From: Rhodococcus sp. B7740
GTDB lineage: Bacteria > Actinomycetota > Actinomycetes > Mycobacteriales > Mycobacteriaceae
Assembly (NCBI RefSeq): GCF_000954115.1
Contig: NZ_CP010797.1
Span: 2,976,001-3,040,000 of the forward strand
Direction of reading: 5' to 3'
Length of the DNA: 64,000 nt
The notes under the pieces were generated by a model. The model saw only the letters and a list, made by a program, of their open reading frames with translations. It made no database searches and had not been told where the DNA came from. Positions 45,570 through 53,027 of this stretch are shown piece by piece. Numbering within the stretch: position 1 is the first letter of the stretch; every line of letters begins with the position of its first letter. Both the position numbers and the translations under genes were made by a program.

Positions 45570-45727
45570 CTCCCGTGGTGGTCGGGGCCGCAGGAGTCAT
45601 CGCTCTCCTTCTGTTCACCTCGCGCGGCGCAGGCATGGACTTCGACCGACGCGCCCTCGCCGGCGCGTACAAGCCGACGCGGTCGACCTGGCCGAAGCGA
45701 CTGCGGAGCCGTCGACGCCAACGATGA
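45566..45727 (+). CDS. small single-pass membrane protein
   Basis: 53 residues from the ATG that overlaps the preceding micro-ORF stop. One hydrophobic helix (VVVGAAGVIALLLFTS) then a basic, Arg-rich tail (PKRLRSRRRQR) that would face the cytoplasm. Composition fits a small membrane protein that could associate with the monooxygenases or sense membrane state. No homologue recognised. The coding case rests on the helix, the coupling and the strong upstream ribosome site. Confidence 0.4.
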   Translation: MTPVVVGAAGVIALLLFTSRGAGMDFDRRALAGAYKPTRSTWPKRLRSRRRQR

Positions 45728-45880
45728 ACCCGGAAGCCCCGACCGTCGATAGTGACCCATCACACTCCTGTAGGACGTATGTTTCGGAGCAGCCGGATCG
45801 ACTCATACTTATCGGCGTCGTCCGCGACGCCCCCAGCTCCGGATGTCCGGAGACGACCTACACGAAAGAGGTACGCACCG

Positions 45881-46471
45881 ATGGCCGACTTCATCGACAA
45901 GGCTCAGCACAAGGCAGAGGAACTGGCCGGGACTGCGAAGGAGAAGGTCGGCGAGGCCACCGGTGACGACAGCCTCCGCGCCGAGGGTGCAACGGATCAG
46001 GCCAAGGCCAACACCCACCAGGCTGCAGACTCCGTGTCCGACGCGGCCGAGAATGTGGCCGACACCGCAACCGATGCCGCCAAGGAAGCCAAGCACGCAG
46101 CCTCCGACGTTGCCGACAAGGCCGCCGACGTGGCAGAGGATGTCAAGGACACGGTCAAGGACAAGGTCCAGAACGTCGACGTCGACGATGTGAAGGAGAA
46201 GGCCTCCCAGGTCGCCGACAAGGCAGCCGACAAAGCCTCCGCCGTCGCCGACGACGTCAAGAACACGGTTCGCAACATCGACAGCGACGATGTCGCCCAG
46301 GCCGCGAAGGTCGGCACTCCGGTCATCGCCGCCATCGCAGCCGCAGCCGGTGCCGTCGCGTTCGTGCTGATCCGTCGACGCAACCGTCGCCGCAGCGCCG
46401 CTCACCTGTTCGTTCCGTCGAAGCGCACCACCCGCAAGCTCGCCAAGAAGGCACGCAAGCACAGCTTCTGA
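45881..46471 (+). CDS. CsbD/LEA-like stress protein with C-terminal membrane helix
   Basis: 196 residues from ATG 45881 (GAAAGAGG site). The N-terminus FIDKAQHKAEELAGTAKEKVGEATGDDSL is the CsbD type; the middle (about 50-140) repeats 11-residue amphipathic units such as DVADKAADVAEDVKDTVKDK, as in LEA/apolipoprotein-like helices. A hydrophobic stretch (PVIAAIAAAAGAVAFVLI) and a basic tail follow. CsbD is induced in the general stress response. This version probably coats or tethers to the membrane. It ends at a strong terminator. Confidence 0.78.
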   Translation: MADFIDKAQHKAEELAGTAKEKVGEATGDDSLRAEGATDQAKANTHQAADSVSDAAENVADTATDAAKEAKHAASDVADKAADVAEDVKDTVKDKVQNVDVDDVKEKASQVADKAADKASAVADDVKNTVRNIDSDDVAQAAKVGTPVIAAIAAAAGAVAFVLIRRRNRRRSAAHLFVPSKRTTRKLAKKARKHSF

Positions 46472-46487
46472 AGGTAAGTGCACAGAG

Positions 46488-46517
46488 AAGCCCCGCCTCC
46501 CGTTCGAGGCGGGGCTT
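46488..46517 (+). terminator. intrinsic terminator after the CsbD-like gene
   Basis: AAGCCCCGCCTC (46488-46499) pairs perfectly with GAGGCGGGGCTT (46506-46517) over a 6-nt loop, followed by TTCTCGT. Located 17 bases after the stop. Confidence 0.85.
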
Positions 46518-46545
46518 TTCTCGTCCCTACACCTTTTGTTCGTCC

Positions 46546-46842
46546 CTACAGGGGCTTGAGTGCCCGGCTCGGCACCCAGTGCGTGACGGTTTCGCTTCGG
46601 TCTCGCGACATCAACTCGTACGTGACGCGACCGAGCCAATCCCCGTCCACGGTGATGGACCATTCGACCAGGTCGCCCGGTACGACGCGTCGTACGTCGA
46701 ATCCCTCGGGGTTGAACTTCGACGCGTGGTGTGGCGGTAGTGGATAGAGGATGTTCAGGTCGATCCAGACCTTCAGCGGCGGGCGGAGCAACTTGAAGGG
46801 GCGCACGGCGGACGCCGGTCGAGGTTGTGCGCGCCGTGCCAT
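46546..46842 (-). CDS. conserved hypothetical protein
   Basis: 98 residues from ATG 46842; an in-frame ATG 36 bases upstream is the alternative. It has a basic N-terminus (MARRAQPRPAS), then LKVWIDLNILYPLPP and WSITVDGDWLGRVTYELMSRDRSETVTHWVP, which looks like a small beta-rich fold. No signal peptide or motif recognised. It is the last unit before the mycolyltransferase terminator, on the same strand. Confidence 0.6.
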   Translation of the reverse strand: MARRAQPRPASAVRPFKLLRPPLKVWIDLNILYPLPPHHASKFNPEGFDVRRVVPGDLVEWSITVDGDWLGRVTYELMSRDRSETVTHWVPSRALKPL

Positions 46843-46895
46843 CGTTCGATCATACGTTCGATTTCTGCGCCGATCCACCGCCTCGGGAAACGAAG

Positions 46896-46930
46896 AACGG
46901 CCACCTGCACGCGGGGTGCAGGTGGCCGTT
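46896..46930. terminator. terminator between the hypothetical and mycolyltransferase genes
   Basis: AACGGCCACCTGCAC (46896-46910) pairs perfectly with GTGCAGGTGGCCGTT (46916-46930) around GCGGG. It lies 17 bases beyond the mycolyltransferase stop and should terminate it on the reverse strand, although the T-run is weak (CTTCGTTTC). Confidence 0.7.
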
Positions 46931-46947
46931 GTTCGGTGTTCCGAGGA

Positions 46948-48000
46948 TCAGATGCCGAGCGATCCCGCCAGGAAGGGCCAGGACTTGTGCAGGTCGTCCT
47001 GCCAGTAGCCCCACGAGTGGTTTCCGATCGGGCGGAAGTCCACGGTGGCCGGGATGCCGAGCTGGTCGAGGCGCTTGGCAAGGTTCGAGGTGCAGAAGTT
47101 GGTGGCAACTTCGATGCCGCCGCCGACGATGACCTGGTTGGCGAGCGTCGCCGGATCGTTCTTCAGGCGCGGGTTGGCGTAGGTGTCGTTCGGTGCACCC
47201 GGCAGGCCGCTACCGGTGCTCATGTAGATCTGCGTTCCGCGGAGCTTCTCGGCGTTGAGCAGCGGATCGTTCTCGCGCCACACGGGGCCGTCGAGCGGTC
47301 CCCACATGTTCTCGACGTTGCCGCCGCCGTAGGTCTCGACGACGAGCTTGACGAACTGCTGACCGATGGGGTCGGAGGTCTGAGCGCAGCCACTGTAGGC
47401 AGCGACGCCGGTGAACTTGCCCGGGTACTTGATCGCGATGTTGAGAACCGAGGTGCCCGTCATCGACAGCGCTGCGAGCGACTGGCGGCCGTTGGTGTCG
47501 AACTGGGCGTCGATCAGCGGGGGCAGTTCTTCGCCGAGGAAGGTGCTCCACTTGTTGCTACCGAGCTTCGGATCGTCCTGCAGCCAGTCGGTGTAGTACG
47601 ACCACTTGCCCTTCTGCGGGGTCACGATGTACGCGTTCTTGTCCGAGAAGAAGGCCTCGGCGTCGGTCTGCGACTGCCACGATGCTGCATCCTCGCCGCC
47701 GCCTGCGCCGTTGAGCAGGTACAGCACCGGGCGGGACACGCTCTCGTCGGCGGGGCGCTGCACCGTCACGGGAATGGTGCGGTTCATCGACGCCGAGAAC
47801 ACCTGGAGCTGAACCTGGCGGTTGTCGAGGGTGTTCACCGACTCGATTCGCGATCCGTTGCTCGACTGCGTCGTGGCCGCAGGCAGTTCGTCTGCGGACG
47901 CGACGGGCGTCATCAGCGCGGTCGGAAGAATCGCCACTGCGAGGGCGACGGCCGTAGCCGAACCGATTCGCCGGAAGCCGTGTCGTCGAGATCGTGGCAC
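46948..48000 (-). CDS. secreted mycolyltransferase/antigen 85-type esterase
   Basis: 350 residues. A signal peptide (about 1-36, ending TPVASADE) precedes an alpha/beta-hydrolase: PVLYLLNGAGGGEDAASW, ELPPLIDAQFDTNG, the nucleophile region AALSMTGTSVL (Ser where antigen 85 has LSMAAS) and IGNHSWGYWQDDL with the catalytic His. This is the Corynebacteriales-type envelope acyltransferase that moves mycolic acids onto trehalose and arabinogalactan. Two cysteines (SGCAQT, NFCTSN) may form a disulfide. Some relatives are simple esterases, so mycolyl transfer is probable but not proven. Confidence 0.85.
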   Translation of the reverse strand: MPRSRRHGFRRIGSATAVALAVAILPTALMTPVASADELPAATTQSSNGSRIESVNTLDNRQVQLQVFSASMNRTIPVTVQRPADESVSRPVLYLLNGAGGGEDAASWQSQTDAEAFFSDKNAYIVTPQKGKWSYYTDWLQDDPKLGSNKWSTFLGEELPPLIDAQFDTNGRQSLAALSMTGTSVLNIAIKYPGKFTGVAAYSGCAQTSDPIGQQFVKLVVETYGGGNVENMWGPLDGPVWRENDPLLNAEKLRGTQIYMSTGSGLPGAPNDTYANPRLKNDPATLANQVIVGGGIEVATNFCTSNLAKRLDQLGIPATVDFRPIGNHSWGYWQDDLHKSWPFLAGSLGI

Positions 48001-48090
48001 GCTGTTTCACCTTTTCGTCGAGTTACACCGGTCGAGTCTCTACATCGGCCGAAGATGAGGTGACGTTACCTCGAGCAACCGTCCGAAGCG

Positions 48091-49368
48091 TCACGGACCG
48101 GACGATTCCGAGACTCGATCGTGATGGTCCGGGCGGTCGCCGCGGGTGGCGAAAATGCAGGCCGCGACGACGATCACCGCAGTCACCACACCCACGGGCA
48201 GCGGCGAATACAGCGAGACGATGGGCCGCTCGTAGTCGTCGGATGTGCCGTCCGTCCAGAAGAATTCTCGCGGCGGCACCGGAGCCGACACCCAGAACAG
48301 CGTCAGCGCGAACGGAATCAGGGGCGTGATGCTCGACGCCACCGCGCGCACCGGTTGCATCGATCCGACGGCCAGGCCGAGGGCGACCGGATACAGAGTG
48401 CAATACGCAACGGTTCCAACGACATTGACCGCACCGTCGTCGATCGCGAGCAGACCGGTGGCCGTGACCACGGCGAGCAGCACGAGCGCGAGGGTCGACA
48501 GGTCTCGGTGCAGACCCACCCGTACTGCGCCGACGAACAGCACAGCGGCGGCAGCGAATACCCACCACGACGCGTTGGACCATCCCAGCGAGTTCACCCC
48601 GGACACCGCGATCGCCAACCCCAGCATGAGGCATCTCCCGTCGCGACCGTCGAGCTTCAGCGCGACGGCGTACGTCGATACGACGGCGATCACCACGGCG
48701 AACATCCACAGCCTCGTCGTCGACGCCGTGTTGCCGAGGTAGGTGTAGACGATCAGGTACACGAGGGCGAGTACGCCGACGACTGCAGCATCGGACGCCT
48801 CGAATCCGATCACGAGTGCTCGCCGGGCCGTCGCGACCAGCAGCACTGCGGTCACGAGGAGAACGAGCAATGGGACGGTCGATTCGACGTAAAACGGTGC
48901 CAGACCATCCATCCACCGCCCCTCACGCGGTCCGCGTAGCGCAGAGATCGCGTCGTAGAACAGCATCGAGCCCAGCAGCCCTGTTGCGATGCCGGCAGAC
49001 GGAACTCTGCGTCCGCCGACGATGACACCGCATACGCCCACCAGAGCGCCCGCGCCGAGGGCGTTGGTGGTCACCGCTTGATTGGCGGCGATCGGCACGA
49101 ACGACGGCAGTGCAATCACCATTGCCCCGACCGCCGCGGCCACTGCAGCCGCTACCGAGGAGTGCCGAGAATGTACGACGGCCAGCACGAGCACGGCCAC
49201 CGACACGGCCAGGAAGCCTGCCCACTGCGCGGAGACGAACGCCCCGTACCACTTGCCCGACGACTCGATGTGGAACACATCCCAGCCGAGCGATTCCCGA
49301 ATCGAGTATCCGGCAACGAATCCACCGCATACCGTTGCCAGAACGGACCCGTACCGATCTGCGATCAT
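48091..49368 (-). CDS. multipass membrane protein of unknown function
   Basis: 425 residues with about 12 predicted membrane helices, starting MIADRYGSVLATVCGGFVAG. The loop GPREGRWMDGLAPFYVEST and the late SAPVPPREFFWTDGTSDDYE segment look extracytoplasmic. I see no transporter signature. The C-terminus is charged (RGDRPDHHDRVSESS). Its promoter region is shared with none of its neighbours, and it is followed 90 bp later by the mycolyltransferase gene. Confidence 0.65.
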   Translation of the reverse strand: MIADRYGSVLATVCGGFVAGYSIRESLGWDVFHIESSGKWYGAFVSAQWAGFLAVSVAVLVLAVVHSRHSSVAAAVAAAVGAMVIALPSFVPIAANQAVTTNALGAGALVGVCGVIVGGRRVPSAGIATGLLGSMLFYDAISALRGPREGRWMDGLAPFYVESTVPLLVLLVTAVLLVATARRALVIGFEASDAAVVGVLALVYLIVYTYLGNTASTTRLWMFAVVIAVVSTYAVALKLDGRDGRCLMLGLAIAVSGVNSLGWSNASWWVFAAAAVLFVGAVRVGLHRDLSTLALVLLAVVTATGLLAIDDGAVNVVGTVAYCTLYPVALGLAVGSMQPVRAVASSITPLIPFALTLFWVSAPVPPREFFWTDGTSDDYERPIVSLYSPLPVGVVTAVIVVAACIFATRGDRPDHHDRVSESSGP

Positions 49369-49463
49369 GTCTCGAACTTAGAGGTGCTGCCTCGGAGCCG
49401 GGGACACGACAACCGCACAAGCTGACTCCGTCGACGCCTGCAGCAACTGACGTGACAAGGAGA

Positions 49464-50786
49464 TCAGTTGTACGGCTTCCGCGCCGTTTCGGGGTCGCCG
49501 TAGGTGATGGCTCGTTCGCGTCGGGTGCCGGTGGCCAGGGTTGCGGCCCAGTTGATCAGTGTCCCGACGCGATTGCGGTTGCCGGCGAGGAACGCGATGT
49601 GGATGACGCCCCACGAGACCCAGCCGAGGAACCCGGACATGCGCAGCGGCCCGGCCTGCACCAGTGCGTGTCCGCGGGCGATGTAGGCCGCGGTTCCGAG
49701 GTCTCGGTACTTGAAATCCTTTCGCGCAGAGGCGGTTAGGTCCGCTGCGATTGCCGCGCCCGCCGCTCGGCCGCCCTGCATGGCCACCTCGGCGACTCCC
49801 GCAAGCTTGTTCAGCGACATGATGTCTCCGACGACGAAGACGTTGGGGTGTCCGGGGATCGAGAGATCCGGTTGCACGGCGATGCGTCCCGATCGGTCCT
49901 GCTCCACTCCCATGGCGTCGGCGAGTTGCTTCACGAACGGGACAGCTTCCACGCCTGCGGTCCACAGCACGGTGCGGGTGTCGTAGCGTGTGGCGGTCTT
50001 GGGTTCGGCTTTGGCCGTGACCTCGACGTCGGTGGCCGTGACGTCGGTGACGTGTACACCGAGATGCGTTTCCACGCCGACGGCATCGAGGGTGCGTTGC
50101 GCTTTCTTCGTCAGCGAGTCGGGGAACGATTCGAGTACGCGGTCGCCGCCGTGGAACAGCAGAACTCGCGCTTCCGACGGGTGAATCGAATCGAACTCCT
50201 TTGCCAACGCTCTGGTGGCGAGTTCTCTTATCTGGCCGGCTAATTCGACTCCGGTCGGGCCTCCACCGGCCACCGCGAAGGTGAGCCACGGCCTGCGCTC
50301 CTCGGGGGTGGGGAGAGACTCGGCCATCTCGAAGGCGGAGATCAACTTTCGTCTGATCGCAAGGGCGTCGTCGAGGGTCTTCATGCCCGGTGCCCACTGC
50401 ACGTATTCGTCGTGGCCGTGGTACGCCTGCTGCATTCCGACGGCGACGACGAGGTAGTCGTAGGGCAGCTCGAAGGTCGAGCCGTCGAATCGGCTCGCCG
50501 TCACCACTCCGCCGTCACCCGCTGAGCCGTCGACACCGGGGGTCACCGAGGTCGCTTCACCCAGTGCCACATACACGTTCTTCTGTTTGCGCAGCAGGTG
50601 TCGCAGCGGACTGGCGATCGAGCCCTCCGACACCAGACCGGTGGCGCATTGGTAGAGCAGCGGCTGGAAGACGTGCGAGGTACCGCGCTCGAGCACGGTA
50701 ACATCGACGTCTTCGTTGCGCAGACGCCGTGCCGCGTGGAGTCCGCCGAATCCTCCACCGATGACCACAACCCGTCGACGTGCCAT
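49464..50786 (-). CDS. ndh: type II NADH dehydrogenase
   Basis: 440 residues from ATG 50786 (GGAGACAG site). Two Rossmann folds: RVVVIGGGFGGLHAARRL for FAD and FAVAGGGPTGVELAG for NADH. VFQPLLYQCATGLVS and LWTAGVEAVPFVKQL plus FVVGDIMSLNKLAGVAEVAMQGG are typical of NDH-2. The C-terminal amphipathic segment (MSGFLGWVSWGVIHIAFL) binds the membrane, where it passes electrons from NADH to menaquinone without pumping protons. Monocistronic, with a terminator on its upstream side belonging to the next gene. Confidence 0.92.
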   Translation of the reverse strand: MARRRVVVIGGGFGGLHAARRLRNEDVDVTVLERGTSHVFQPLLYQCATGLVSEGSIASPLRHLLRKQKNVYVALGEATSVTPGVDGSAGDGGVVTASRFDGSTFELPYDYLVVAVGMQQAYHGHDEYVQWAPGMKTLDDALAIRRKLISAFEMAESLPTPEERRPWLTFAVAGGGPTGVELAGQIRELATRALAKEFDSIHPSEARVLLFHGGDRVLESFPDSLTKKAQRTLDAVGVETHLGVHVTDVTATDVEVTAKAEPKTATRYDTRTVLWTAGVEAVPFVKQLADAMGVEQDRSGRIAVQPDLSIPGHPNVFVVGDIMSLNKLAGVAEVAMQGGRAAGAAIAADLTASARKDFKYRDLGTAAYIARGHALVQAGPLRMSGFLGWVSWGVIHIAFLAGNRNRVGTLINWAATLATGTRRERAITYGDPETARKPYN

Positions 50787-50846
50787 TGCGAACTGTCTCC
50801 CTCGGACCGATGTGCGGAGAAGGATTCTCCGATTTTTCAGCGTACT

Positions 50847-50883
50847 CGAGGGCCGCACCCCCGATACGGGGATGCGGCCCTCG
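50847..50883 (-). terminator. terminator of the DUF305 lipoprotein gene
   Basis: CGAGGGCCGCACCCCC (50847-50862) pairs with GGGGATGCGGCCCTCG (50868-50883) with one G-T pair, followed on the reverse strand by a short T-rich stretch. It lies 13 bases after the stop. Confidence 0.7.
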
Positions 50884-50895
50884 CTTCGGTGCAGC

Positions 50896-51522
50896 TCAGC
50901 CGAGCAACGTCCGCATGGTGTCGATTTCCTGCTGCTGTGAGGCCACGATCGTGCGAGCCATCTCCTGTGCTTGCGGGAATGTCCCGTCTTCGATCTCCAC
51001 GTTCGCCATCTCGATCGCACCTTCGTGGTGCTCGATCATCATCGTCAGCCACTGACTGTCGAACTCGCCACCGGTGGCCGCGCTCAATGCGTCCATGTCC
51101 TGCTGAGTCATCATGCCCATGCCCGAGCTGTGGTCCATACCGCCCATGTCCATGTCCATGTCGGGCATGGGCTGGCCCCACTCTGTGAGCCAGGCGGTCA
51201 TCCGGTCCATCTCGGGTTGCTGAGCGGCTTCGATCGCCGACGCCAAGGCCACTACGTCCGGATTCTCGGTGCGGCCCTCGACCATTGCCGCCATCTCGAC
51301 CGCCTGCGCATGGTGCGGGTACATCATCTGCGCGAACATCACGTCCGCATCGTTGAATTCTGCCGACGCGTCGGCCTGGTCAGACGACGCCGAGGATTCC
51401 GACGACGAGTTCGGCGACCCCATCGAATGGCCGTCCATCGACGAGTCGTCGCTACTGCAGCCGGCGAGAAGGAATGCGCTCACGGTGGCAGCGGCCAGCG
51501 AAGAGACGAGTGTTGTACGCAT
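50896..51522 (-). CDS. DUF305 lipoprotein
   Basis: 208 residues from ATG 51522 (CAAGGAG site). Lipobox LLAGC marks a lipoprotein. A Ser/Asp/Met-rich linker is followed by a DUF305 domain: FAQMMYPHHAQAVEMA, WLTMMIEHHEGAIEMA and a Met/His/Asp cluster (MDMDMGGMDHSSGM). These Met and His residues look suited to copper binding; DUF305 proteins often accompany copper-resistance genes. The adjacent gene upstream carries a CsoR-like operator, supporting a metal role. Confidence 0.88.
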   Translation of the reverse strand: MRTTLVSSLAAATVSAFLLAGCSSDDSSMDGHSMGSPNSSSESSASSDQADASAEFNDADVMFAQMMYPHHAQAVEMAAMVEGRTENPDVVALASAIEAAQQPEMDRMTAWLTEWGQPMPDMDMDMGGMDHSSGMGMMTQQDMDALSAATGGEFDSQWLTMMIEHHEGAIEMANVEIEDGTFPQAQEMARTIVASQQQEIDTMRTLLG

Positions 51523-51604
51523 GTGAATCTCCTTGAACAAGTGCGAAATACAGGGATCTGGGTATGCCGATTCGCCGGTGGTCGTCCGTCCACCGGGCTC
51601 CCTG

Positions 51605-52021
51605 TCACACTCGCAAGGTCACCGATCTGTCCAGCTCCCAGAGGGTCCACGGCGGCGCACGCTCCGAGATGGAGTCGGTGCGCCCACCGATACCGTCGTC
51701 CGACATCGGGGCGTGGACGACATCGACGCTCGTCGCCGGGACCGACAACGCAGCCCACGCCACCGTGGTTCCCGCGCACGGATGCATCATCTGATGCGTC
51801 GACGGGCAGTCGTGTTCGCCGGCCGCCACCTGTACCGGATCCTCGTGGTGGGTCGTCGACGCCATGGCAGCGTGTTCGCTGCTCACCGACATGGTCGGTG
51901 TCACCGAGTGCATCAGCAGCACCCCGAGGATCGTCAGCGCGATCAGCAATCCGGTCGCCGAGGCGAAGCCCGGCGACTGCGTCGGATCACTGAATGCATG
52001 ACATCGACGATAGCAAGACAT
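51605..52021 (-). CDS. DUF6153-like exported protein, CsoR-type control
   Basis: 138 residues from ATG 52021. One membrane helix (about 18-40, TGLLIALTILGVLLMHS) is followed by an exported stretch with His/Cys/Met (EHAAMASTTHHEDP, HDCPSTHQMMHPCAG), a likely metal-ligand cluster. DUF6153 proteins of this pattern occur near copper genes in actinobacteria. The start codon sits directly against the palindrome at 52020-52035, so a repressor there would block both transcription and translation initiation. It is followed 82 bp later by the DUF305 gene in the same direction. Confidence 0.72.
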   Translation of the reverse strand: MSCYRRCHAFSDPTQSPGFASATGLLIALTILGVLLMHSVTPTMSVSSEHAAMASTTHHEDPVQVAAGEHDCPSTHQMMHPCAGTTVAWAALSVPATSVDVVHAPMSDDGIGGRTDSISERAPPWTLWELDRSVTLRV

Positions 52022-52035
52022 ACCCCCTAGGGGTA
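52020..52035. promoter_or_regulatory. CsoR/CstR-like operator before the DUF6153 gene
   Basis: TACCCC (52021-52026) and GGGGTA (52030-52035) flank CTA. The sequence ATACCCCCTAGGG is identical to part of the 63212 operator. This is the form bound by CsoR-family copper or sulfur sensors. Confidence 0.6.
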
Positions 52036-52042
52036 ACTGGTA

Positions 52043-52076
52043 GGGACTTCCGCCCCGCACCGAAGGACTTCCGCCT
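52043..52076 (+). promoter_or_regulatory. two DosR-like boxes, 21 bp apart
   Basis: GGGACTTCCGCCCC (52043-52056) fits the GGGACTTNNGNCCC pattern of DosR (DevR) sites. A related AGGACTTCCGCCT (52064-52076) lies exactly 21 bp later. Both sit 73-106 bases before the USP start. Confidence 0.5.
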
Positions 52077-52148
52077 CTGTCCGCATCGGCCCCACTCGGT
52101 AATGCTCGAGGTGTTCCACACGCGAAGGTCAATGGACGGGACAAGGTC

Positions 52149-53027
52149 ATGACTGCATCGAACCGGATAGTCGTCGGAGTCGACGGATCCGCCACATCCC
52201 TCGGCGCGGTCCGCTGGGCGACGCGCGAGGCTGTTCGACGCCACGCCCCGCTCGAGCTGGTCACGTCGTCGCTGTTTGCACCGGGAACCTACGGTGACGC
52301 CATCAGCCTTCGGATGGGCGCGTTCACGGACCCCGATATCGAGGCCAAGCGTGTGCTGACCGCAGCGGTCGATGCTGCGCACAAGACGGCGGCCGGTAAT
52401 TCACTGATTCTCGACACTCGCCTCGAGCACGGCTCCGCTGCAAGAAACCTGACGCATTTCGACGTCGCACCAGCCATGATCGTGGTCGGGTCGAGGGGTC
52501 TCGGCGAGTTCACCGGCGGACTGATCGGGTCGGTCAGCACCGCGGTGGTATCGCACGCCAAATGCCCTGTGGCAGTGATCAAGTCGACCATCGTCGGCGA
52601 CGGACCGGTCGTCGTCGGTGTGGATTGCACGTCCAACAGCCAACCGGCCATCGGGTTCGCCCTCCAGGAAGCATCGCTGCGGGGGGTCGACCTCGTTGCG
52701 GTGCACGCCTGGAGCGACCTCGAACTGGGCAGCGTGTTGACGCGCGACGACGAGGGACCGTGGGTCGACTCCGAACTCGCCGAGAAGACGTCGTTGGCGG
52801 AGAGCCTGGCCGGATGGTCGGAGGACTATCCGGACGTCACCATCCACCGGGTGGTGGTTCGGGACAGGCCGGTTCGTGAACTGGTCCGTGCGTCCGATAC
52901 TGCGCAGTTGATCGTCGTGGGGAGCCGTGGTCGGGGCGGATTCGCGTCGATGCTTCTCGGTTCCACCTCACGTGCGGTGCTGCATTCGGTGGACGTTCCC
53001 GTCGTCGTCGTTCCCACGAACCGATGA
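52149..53027 (+). CDS. universal stress protein with two USP domains
   Basis: 292 residues. Domain 1 starts RIVVGVDGSATSLGAVRWA and ends with VVGSRGLGEFTGGLIGSVS, the G-2x-G-9x-G-S/T ATP-binding motif. Domain 2 has VVVGVDCTSNSQPAIGFAL and VVGSRGRGGFASMLLGSTSR. ATP-binding tandem USPs such as Rv2623 are induced by hypoxia and nitric oxide via DosR in mycobacteria. It overlaps the phosphoketolase start by 4 bp. Tandem DosR-like boxes upstream fit hypoxic induction. Confidence 0.92.
   Translation: MTASNRIVVGVDGSATSLGAVRWATREAVRRHAPLELVTSSLFAPGTYGDAISLRMGAFTDPDIEAKRVLTAAVDAAHKTAAGNSLILDTRLEHGSAARNLTHFDVAPAMIVVGSRGLGEFTGGLIGSVSTAVVSHAKCPVAVIKSTIVGDGPVVVGVDCTSNSQPAIGFALQEASLRGVDLVAVHAWSDLELGSVLTRDDEGPWVDSELAEKTSLAESLAGWSEDYPDVTIHRVVVRDRPVRELVRASDTAQLIVVGSRGRGGFASMLLGSTSRAVLHSVDVPVVVVPTNR

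Noticed and set aside
52120..52148. GTCAATGG before the first universal stress protein
   Set aside because: Eight bases of the GTCAATGGC half-site only and no inverted partner; probably chance.
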